In this document: positions 58,087-64,000 of the stretch, piece after piece
Numbering within the stretch: position 1 is the first letter of the stretch
How the letters are laid out: every line of letters starts with the position of its first letter
Assembly: GCA_029776155.1 (NCBI GenBank)
Contig: JAKOTU010000023.1
Span: 19,720 to 83,719, forward strand
Direction: 5' to 3'
From: Bacillota bacterium
Lineage (GTDB): Bacteria; Bacillota; Limnochordia; Darwinibacteriales; Darwinibacteriaceae
DNA: 64,000 nucleotides
Translations under genes and position numbers: made by a program
Notes under the pieces: model-generated
The model's database searches: none
Seen by the model: the letters and a program-made list of their open reading frames with translations, nothing else
Told to the model about the DNA's origin: nothing

Positions 58087-59396
58087 TCTTCCCTCTCCTT
58101 AGCAACAATCACGATGGGCGTACCCACAAAGTCATACTCCTGGCGCAGGCGGTTTTCTAGATAACGCACATAGGAAAAGTGCAGTAAATCCTTTCTGTTC
58201 ACATGGAGCATGAAAACGGGAGGCCTCACCTGAACCTGGGTTCCGTAGAAAATCTTCAAGGGCACACCTTTGTCGCTGGGCGGCTGGTTCATGGCCACGG
58301 CATCCTGGATGATCTGGTTCACCCGCCCCGTGGACAGCCGCATGTTCCTAGCCTCGTTCACAGCCAGACAGAGCTCCAAAAGCTTGTGCACGCGCTGGCC
58401 AGTCTGGGCCGAAATGAACACGATGGGCGCATAATCCAAAAACAAAAGCTGCTCCCTAATGGCCTGTTCATAATCGCGCATGGTATTGGTTTCCTTGGGC
58501 ACCAAATCCCACTTATTCACCGCCAAGATGATCCCCCGCCCCTGTTCGTGGGCGTATCCCGCGATCCTCTTATCCTGCTCCGTAAGGCCCTCTACCCCAT
58601 CGATCATGATCACTGTAATATCCGAGCGCTCAATAGCCCGGAGAGTCCTAATCACACTATAATACTCCACACTCTCTTCCACTTTGCTTTTGCGGCGCAG
58701 ACCTGCCGTGTCAATTAGGGTCAGATTCTGGTCCTGGAACACAAACTTAGTGTCAATGGCATCTCTAGTGGTCCCAGGAATATCGGAGACTATAACCCGC
58801 TCCTCACCGAGAATCTTGTTCACCAGGGAGGATTTCCCCACGTTGGGCCTGCCCACTATGGCGATCTTCAGCGACTCATCTTCAGACACCTGGGCATCCG
58901 CGGGAAAGTGGCCCACAACGGCATCCAAAAGATCCCCGATGTTCCGGCCATGCTCTGCAGAGATAGGGATGGGATCACCTAAGCCCAGCGAATAAAAATC
59001 CACAGACGCCTCCCAGGCTTGCTCTGTGGACTCCACTTTATTAACACAGAGAACCACCGGCTTGTTGCTGCGCCGCAGAATCGCGCCGATCTCCTCATCT
59101 ACCCCAGTTAGACCGGCCCTTCCATCCACCACGAAGATGATCACATCTGCCTCTTCCACAGCAACCAAAGCCTGCCGCCTGACTAGACTGGTGAGCACAT
59201 CCCCTTCCCAGTCTATGCCTCCCGTATCAATCACAGTGAAGTGCTTGTTCAGCCAGTGCGCATCTCCATAGATGCGATCCCGGGTTACCCCCGGCTGGCC
59301 TTCCACAATCGCCGTCCTTTCCCCAGTGATGCGGTTAAACAGGGTGCTTTTACCCACATTGGGTCTGCCCACTATAGCCACAATCGGTCTACTCAT
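58083..59396 (-). CDS. der: Ribosome-assembly GTPase Der (EngA)
   Basis: Der has two tandem GTPase domains and acts in 50S subunit maturation. G1 motifs are GRPNVGKSTLF and GRPNVGKSSLV; G3 are DTGGI and DTAGL; G4 are NKVE and NKWD. A KH-like domain closes the 437-residue protein. ATG at 59396 follows GGAGAGG. It sits between a sporulation operon and plsY, a common neighbourhood in spore formers. Confidence 0.97.
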   Translation of the reverse strand: MSRPIVAIVGRPNVGKSTLFNRITGERTAIVEGQPGVTRDRIYGDAHWLNKHFTVIDTGGIDWEGDVLTSLVRRQALVAVEEADVIIFVVDGRAGLTGVDEEIGAILRRSNKPVVLCVNKVESTEQAWEASVDFYSLGLGDPIPISAEHGRNIGDLLDAVVGHFPADAQVSEDESLKIAIVGRPNVGKSSLVNKILGEERVIVSDIPGTTRDAIDTKFVFQDQNLTLIDTAGLRRKSKVEESVEYYSVIRTLRAIERSDITVIMIDGVEGLTEQDKRIAGYAHEQGRGIILAVNKWDLVPKETNTMRDYEQAIREQLLFLDYAPIVFISAQTGQRVHKLLELCLAVNEARNMRLSTGRVNQIIQDAVAMNQPPSDKGVPLKIFYGTQVQVRPPVFMLHVNRKDLLHFSYVRYLENRLRQEYDFVGTPIVIVAKEREE

Positions 59397-59485
59397 CAAA
59401 AACCTCTCCTCAACAACCGTCCATCCTGATTGGCGCTCCCAGCTATGGATTCTTCGCTATTGGTTGCCTAAATCCTCCTCAGCCG

Positions 59486-59662
59486 TCAGTGCTGCACCAC
59501 CACCAAAACACCGTTATGCAAATCGTGGACGGCTGCCCCCAGGATCTTGGCGATGAGCAAAGCAAGCTGCGTCTTTTCCTCTTCACTGCGCGCGTAGAAG
59601 ATGGGAGCTCCTCCCCCCACTTGGGTCTGGTCGGTCGCCACCACGGCCAGGATCAACTTCAT
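59486..59662 (-). CDS. Capping-complex subunit for YIEGIA (58 aa)
   Basis: This 58-residue protein (KLILAVVATDQTQVGGGAP, then a helix with EEEKTQLALLIAKILGAAVHDL and a closing strand) matches the small family annotated as capping-complex subunit for YIEGIA. It is encoded 11 bases downstream of the YIEGIA gene, its expected partner. ATG at 59662 follows GAGGAGG. The name is taken from family conventions; its mechanism is not known. Confidence 0.8.
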   Translation of the reverse strand: MKLILAVVATDQTQVGGGAPIFYARSEEEKTQLALLIAKILGAAVHDLHNGVLVVVQH

Positions 59663-59673
59663 GCTTTTCCTCC

Positions 59674-60576
59674 TCAATCCACCATTTTACCTGCTACAGA
59701 GGTGAGGGGCTTGCGTACCGCCCCTTCTAGCACTGGGACCCGCCGCACCGCCGCCAAAAAGGCTTGCTCATCTGCCTCAGAAGGCACCATAACCAGATAT
59801 AAGCACCCGCTTCCAGGGTTCCTGCGCACCATGGGGATGAACTCCTGTTCACCCACATCCATGTAGACGCCGATCATGGCTGCAACATCGTGGGCGATGG
59901 CCTGCATCTGACCCAGGTTGGCCAGAGTTGCTTTCGCATTGGGACCGTCGGGGATGATCTTGGCAGCCAAGCCCCGCTCCATGTACACTGCGCGGGCTGC
60001 GTGGAGGCCCACGTTCATCATCACCGTCTCTTCCACCTTAAGCAGTGCCCCCTCGAAGTACAGTTGGGCCAGCTCCACTGCGGCGATGTCTCCGATCTTG
60101 AGTCCCCGCATCAGACGACTAAGGAGCATGGTGACGAGCAGGCCCGCCAAAGCACAGGCTCCCAGCCTTACCCACAGGGGTTCCACCCCCAACTCGGCCA
60201 CGACGGCCACCGAGAAGGCAACCCAAATGGACAGATAATTGCGGGCTTCAAATACCCTGGCGATGCCTTCGATGTACGCTGTACCGCGCTGGACCAGCTC
60301 TGTGGACTCCATGGCCCCCAACGTGGCCCGCTCCACATTGCGTACTTCGCGGAACTGGGAGGCGGCCAGAATCAGGAAAGAAACGGCTGCATACTCCTTT
60401 TCCAGCACCGCGGGGACGATCACCGCCCCGATAGCCGCGCCGATGAACCCGACAAAAAGGTGCACGGCCCATCCCTGGGGATAGCTGGGGTATTGCCGAT
60501 AGTCGCGCCGAAGCATATATAAGCGGGCCAAGAAGCCCGCTCCAGTTGCTGTGACCAGAGTGAAAATGTGCTTCAC
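59674..60576 (-). CDS. YIEGIA family membrane protein
   Basis: This is a 300-residue protein with four to six membrane helices in its first half. The eponymous motif is present as GTAYIEGIARVFEARNYLS. The C-terminal part is soluble, with GPNAKATLANLGQMQAIAHDVAA. The family is specific to spore formers and unstudied. The GTG start overlaps the spoIIP stop (4-base overlap), implying co-translation with a septal peptidoglycan hydrolase, so a role in engulfment or forespore membranes is a fair inference. Confidence 0.82.
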   Translation of the reverse strand: MKHIFTLVTATGAGFLARLYMLRRDYRQYPSYPQGWAVHLFVGFIGAAIGAVIVPAVLEKEYAAVSFLILAASQFREVRNVERATLGAMESTELVQRGTAYIEGIARVFEARNYLSIWVAFSVAVVAELGVEPLWVRLGACALAGLLVTMLLSRLMRGLKIGDIAAVELAQLYFEGALLKVEETVMMNVGLHAARAVYMERGLAAKIIPDGPNAKATLANLGQMQAIAHDVAAMIGVYMDVGEQEFIPMVRRNPGSGCLYLVMVPSEADEQAFLAAVRRVPVLEGAVRKPLTSVAGKMVD

Positions 60577-61655
60577 CGCTGATCATCCATCTCGTCGTCA
60601 ACTTCACCCAGACCAGCTTCCCGGCGGAAAAAGCCCGCCAAAGTGCCGATCTTGCCTTTGGTGACCAGCAGAAACACTGCTCCAACCACACCAAAGATAA
60701 CGAGCATCCAGACCAGCGACCGGCTGGCGCCGCTGCCGATCTGTTCCTGGGCAACCTGCTGGGTGCTGGGCGTAAGCCCCGCAGCGGCAGGAATCACTTT
60801 GGCAAAGAATTCGGCAGCCTGTTTGGCGTGGTCGAGCTGATTGGTATGGGCTCCAAATTCCAGGAGGATGGTCTTCGGTCCCAGGTCTTGATTGTAGTTC
60901 CCTTTGGCGTCAAAGATGCCCTCCACAATGCCGGGGTAACGTTTGTCGGCCACAGCCTTGAGGCGCTTGGCGTACTCCAGGTTCGCCTCCCGATTCTGAT
61001 TCTGCCGTCCCACCACAATGCGCACCTTAGTCACGGGCACACCCTCCACCTCCCCTTCGTACACCTCCGGGGGAGTCGCGTCGCGGTGGACGTCAATGAG
61101 GGTGTCGGGGTCTTTCTGCAGCAGCTCCACCGCGGTGCGCCGGGAGCGTACGTAAGCCTGCCCATCGTGGGGGATATGACTGTTATCGGACCAATAGACG
61201 GTAAGCCCCTGTTCCTCTAGGGCAGCGGCCAGCGCTTTGCCTACCTGCAGTACATCGCCCCGTCCGTCATCTTTGGATTCGGTGCCGCTGGTGGGGACAT
61301 AGGATTCATCGTTGTGGGTGTGATAGATACCCACTACACCTCCGGCTTTTTCTGCCTTGGCAACCTGTGCCCCCAACAACTCCCCGGTTATGTCCGGCAG
61401 TTCGATGGTCTCCACAAAGCGTACCAGTACCTGATCCCCTTCAGTACGCACCACTTCAAACAGGCGGTTATCCGCCGCGATATACCGATCCCCTGGATCC
61501 AGTTCCCTAGCCGTCATGGTGATAACCGCACCGGACTCGTCCACCAGAGTATAGTAGCCGCCATCCCTTCGTTCCTCAGCCGAGGCGGCCGCAGCAAAGA
61601 GAAATAGGCAGAGAGCGAACACGAAAACAACCACCGAGCGCAGGAAGTGCTTCAC
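60573..61655 (-). CDS. spoIIP: Stage II sporulation protein P (peptidoglycan amidase/endopeptidase)
   Basis: SpoIIP degrades septal peptidoglycan with SpoIID during engulfment. The 360-residue protein has an N-terminal signal/anchor (VVVFVFALCLFLFAAAASA) and a SpoIIP amidase domain whose Zn ligands fit GIYHTHNDESYVP, LIDVHRDATP and ILLEFGAHTNQLDHA, with the catalytic Glu in the last. A C-terminal membrane helix (WMLVIFGVVGAVFLLV) is unusual in position and may be a second anchor. GTG at 61655 overlaps the DUF1614 stop. Confidence 0.95.
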   Translation of the reverse strand: MKHFLRSVVVFVFALCLFLFAAAASAEERRDGGYYTLVDESGAVITMTARELDPGDRYIAADNRLFEVVRTEGDQVLVRFVETIELPDITGELLGAQVAKAEKAGGVVGIYHTHNDESYVPTSGTESKDDGRGDVLQVGKALAAALEEQGLTVYWSDNSHIPHDGQAYVRSRRTAVELLQKDPDTLIDVHRDATPPEVYEGEVEGVPVTKVRIVVGRQNQNREANLEYAKRLKAVADKRYPGIVEGIFDAKGNYNQDLGPKTILLEFGAHTNQLDHAKQAAEFFAKVIPAAAGLTPSTQQVAQEQIGSGASRSLVWMLVIFGVVGAVFLLVTKGKIGTLAGFFRREAGLGEVDDEMDDQR

Positions 61656-62278
61656 ACACCTTCCCCCCCCTCTTCCAAGCGCTCCCTGGTTTCACCCACA
61701 AACTCAGCCAGACCTACGGCGATCAGGCCGGAGACGATCATGGCATCGAACACGCCAGCCCCCCCTAAAACCACGCGGGTTGGCATGTTGGACAGAAGTG
61801 CCTGGGCAAAATGGATCAAGTCCACCACAAACAATCCGAGCACACCAGCAATGAAGGAGGCCCTGCGGGAGCGGCCGGACAAGTACCCCACGATCCCCGC
61901 CACAATACTGAACAACCACAGGGGGTCGATGAACAGATAGGGGCTGGAAGGGTCAAAATCGGTGAACTGGCTGATCCCGTAGATGATGCCCCCCGTGACC
62001 AGCGCTGCCACAAGGGCGCGCACCCTTTCCTGGACAGTATCGGCCCGGATGAGCAGGTAAACCACCAGCCCCAGGGGGACCAAACCGCCCCCCAAGTTCA
62101 GGCCCACACTGGTCCTACCGGTACGCAGAGGCAGGGTGATGAAGCTTCCGCCGATCATGAGGGCAATGGCAACTAGGGCTTGTGTGTCTGTGAGACGCAT
62201 GCGGTCCAGCAGGCGCTGGCCTACGCCGAAGTAGATCAAGGCGGCGATGACCAGCAAGAGGACAGTTCCCACGGGCAT
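61652..62278 (-). CDS. DUF1614 family membrane protein
   Basis: This is a 208-residue protein with six to seven membrane helices. PVGTVLLLVIAALIYFGVG, LNLGGGLVPLGLVVYLL and VLGGAGVFDAMIVSGLIAVGLAE are typical of DUF1614. The function is unknown; in Bacillota it is often near spoIIP and rpsA. ATG at 62278 follows GGAGGGATC. It is first of the run DUF1614-spoIIP-YIEGIA-capping subunit, all with overlapping or closely spaced ends. Confidence 0.88.
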   Translation of the reverse strand: MPVGTVLLLVIAALIYFGVGQRLLDRMRLTDTQALVAIALMIGGSFITLPLRTGRTSVGLNLGGGLVPLGLVVYLLIRADTVQERVRALVAALVTGGIIYGISQFTDFDPSSPYLFIDPLWLFSIVAGIVGYLSGRSRRASFIAGVLGLFVVDLIHFAQALLSNMPTRVVLGGAGVFDAMIVSGLIAVGLAEFVGETRERLEEGGEGV

Positions 62279-62344
62279 GGAGATCCCTCCTGTGTTGTGT
62301 CGCAACGCCTGACAGTAGTGTTCCCGGCTGAACCTGGCATATCC

Positions 62345-62378
62345 AAAAAAAAATCCTGTAGGCGTTGCCTACAGGATT
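62345..62378 (-). terminator. Strong terminator of ispH-rpsA
   Basis: AATCCTGTAGGC / GCCTACAGGATT (plus 62352-62363 and 62367-62378) make a 12-bp stem with a 3-base loop, followed on the minus strand by nine T residues. Confidence 0.95.
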
Positions 62379-62392
62379 ATCGCGCTTTTTGC

Positions 62393-64000
62393 TTATTTCA
62401 GCAGGTCATCTTTGAACAAGTCACCAAACATGTCGCCAATGTTGGTGGTGAGTTCGTCCCGATCAGTGCCCTCAACAAAACTGGGCTGCGCCTGTTTGGC
62501 CTTGGGCTGGGGCTGCGGCTTGGGCTCCAGCTCTTTGATGCTGAGACCAATACGGCGAGCCTCGGGATCCACACTGATCACTTTGACCTCTACCTGATCA
62601 CCAGGTTTGACCACATCTTCAGCCTTGGCTACATGTTTATGGGACAGTTCGCTGATATGGACCAGTCCTTCGATGCCATCTTCCAACTTCACAAAAGCAC
62701 CGAAATCCACTACCCTGGTCACTTCGCCGGTCACCTTCTGACCAACGGAGTAGCGCTCGCCCACAGTGGTCCAAGGATCAGGAACAGTCTGCTTCAGACC
62801 AAGGGAAATCCGTTCCCGGGCCTTATCCACACCTAAGACCATGACGGTAATCTCATCGCCCTCGGATACAACATCCGAAGGATGCTTTACCCGACTGTAA
62901 GCCATTTCCGATACGTGCAGCAAACCTTCCACTCCATCGCCCAGATCCACAAAGGCACCGAAATCGGTCAAGCGCCGCACAACACCGGAAACCTTCATAC
63001 CCGGCTGCAGGGTGTTGAAAGCAGCCTCCTTAGCCCGGGCATGCTTTTCTTCCAGCACAACCTTATGGGAAAAGACCACGTTATTCTTGGAACGGTCGAG
63101 TTCAATGATCTTCAATTCCAAGGTCTGGCCGACGTACTTTTCGAGATTATCCTCAAAACCCCGGGAAACATGACTCGCAGGAATGAAGCCTCGTACACCT
63201 ACGTTGACCAAAAGACCGCCTTTGACAACTTGTACTACCTTAGCCTCCAAGGTTTCTCCAGACTCGTAGAGTTTTTCCAGTCTCTCCCACGAAAGGTCGG
63301 CATCGGCGCGCTTTTTGGAAAGGACTACATTGCCTTCCGAGTCATCAACCTTCAGGACCTTGACGTAGATCTCCTCACCTACGCTCACAATGTCCTCGGG
63401 ATTAGCATTGGCGATAAAGCTGAGCTCGTTTAAAGGAATGCGGCCTTCAGATTTATAATCGATGTCCACCAGTACCTCATCTGCGGAAATGTGTACCACT
63501 TTCCCCTTGATGATAGCTCCCTGGGTGGGCATTTTCAGGTCATACTCGCTCATCTGCGCTTCGTGCAGCTTCGCCTCTTCAGAAGCGGCACTGCCCGCTT
63601 CTGCCTCCGGTTCGGCAGCCTCTTCCTGTACGTCTGCAGCACCTTCGGTGACCCCTGCCATTTCTGCGACTGGTTCTTCCGCTGGTTCCCCCGTGGAGTT
63701 TTCCAGCTCTGCTTCGACAGATTGCACTGTCTCTTCCATGGTTTCTGTCACTTTCTCTTCACTAAATTCGCTCATTCTTGTAAGTACCCCCTCAATTAGC
63801 CAATCTGGAGTAGAGGCTCCGGCCGTAACACCAACTCGCCGCGCGCGGGCAAACCACTCGCGCTGAAGCTCATCTGGTGTTTCTATATGATATGTGACCG
63901 TTCCCTGCTCCTGACATATTTCCGCCAATCTCTTAGTGTTGGCGCTGTTTCGACCTCCAATAACAACCATTACATCCACTTTGGCGGCCAATTCGCGTGC
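62393..64000 (-). CDS. ispH-rpsA: IspH-ribosomal protein S1 fusion (partial, 5' end outside the window)
   Basis: The frame is open to the window edge, so the N-terminal two thirds of IspH are missing. The first visible part is the IspH C-terminus (VMVVIGGRNSANTKRL, then GVTAGASTPDWLIEGVL), which ends isoprenoid precursor synthesis. After an acidic Glu/Ala linker of about 70 residues come four S1 domains (starts GAIIKGKVV, GETLEAKVVQ, GMKVSGVVRRLTDFGAFVDLG, GQKVTGEVTRVVDFGAFVKL). IspH-S1 fusions are known in Clostridia. Four S1 repeats instead of six is typical for Bacillota. It ends at a very strong terminator. Confidence 0.95.
   Translation of the reverse strand, partial: ARELAAKVDVMVVIGGRNSANTKRLAEICQEQGTVTYHIETPDELQREWFARARRVGVTAGASTPDWLIEGVLTRMSEFSEEKVTETMEETVQSVEAELENSTGEPAEEPVAEMAGVTEGAADVQEEAAEPEAEAGSAASEEAKLHEAQMSEYDLKMPTQGAIIKGKVVHISADEVLVDIDYKSEGRIPLNELSFIANANPEDIVSVGEEIYVKVLKVDDSEGNVVLSKKRADADLSWERLEKLYESGETLEAKVVQVVKGGLLVNVGVRGFIPASHVSRGFEDNLEKYVGQTLELKIIELDRSKNNVVFSHKVVLEEKHARAKEAAFNTLQPGMKVSGVVRRLTDFGAFVDLGDGVEGLLHVSEMAYSRVKHPSDVVSEGDEITVMVLGVDKARERISLGLKQTVPDPWTTVGERYSVGQKVTGEVTRVVDFGAFVKLEDGIEGLVHISELSHKHVAKAEDVVKPGDQVEVKVISVDPEARRIGLSIKELEPKPQPQPKAKQAQPSFVEGTDRDELTTNIGDMFGDLFKDDLLK

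Overview
The window reads as a chromosomal stretch of a motile, endospore-forming, Gram-positive-type bacterium, most likely a Clostridia-like member of the Bacillota with fairly high GC for that phylum (judged by eye). Support comes from spoIVA, spoIIP, a SpoVK-like AAA protein, two CotF-like coat proteins, CheC/CheD/FliY-type chemotaxis, a LexA/YneA-type SOS pair, two T-box leaders, PlsY, and an IspH-S1 fusion. There are no rRNAs, CRISPR arrays, insertion sequences or prophage genes.

Layout. 1-10.4 kb (+): a chemotaxis and flagellar-switch operon (cheW end, fliM, fliY, cheA, cheY, cheC, cheD, cheB, cheR), then fapA and a Gx transporter gene. A perfect sigma-D -10 motif lies in front of fliM. 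10.4-11.5 kb (-): a DUF421/DUF4363 membrane pair. 11.6-22.2 kb (+): miaB, mutS (probable CTG start), mutL, miaA, a spoVK-like gene, an ynbB-like PLP enzyme, an mgtC-like gene and surE. 22.3-24.4 kb: a three-gene unknown operon facing lexA, and a divergent lexA / LysM division-inhibitor pair with three LexA boxes. 24.5-27.7 kb: a lone 1047-residue nuclease-methyltransferase resembling single-chain ISP/IIG restriction enzymes, followed by a decayed gene behind trpS.

From 28 kb most genes are on the minus strand. They include trpS under a Trp T-box; trxA behind a CsoR-type operator; a DnaQ-like exonuclease; a hemerythrin/PAS (DUF438) sensor; tkt and pduL; and an ABC-F ribosome-protection gene behind a compact attenuator with a three-codon leader peptide. 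A phosphatase / SagB-like / HelD group and two MATE exporters follow, one of them with an intrinsic terminator in its leader. Next is an archaeal-type AspRS whose leader carries two complete T-box antiterminator/terminator modules behind one specifier domain. Then come an L,D-transpeptidase, an EF-G-like GTPase, an FG-GAP surface protein and aspartokinase. The end of the window is a sporulation, membrane and ribosome-assembly block in the transcription order ispH-rpsA, DUF1614, spoIIP, YIEGIA, its capping subunit, der, plsY, spoIVA. Plus-strand exceptions are degV, the coat genes, tRNA-Trp and the first MATE gene.

Together the region is core chromosome. Its most interesting content is in the leaders: nearly every stress or resistance gene carries a recognisable conditional terminator or operator.
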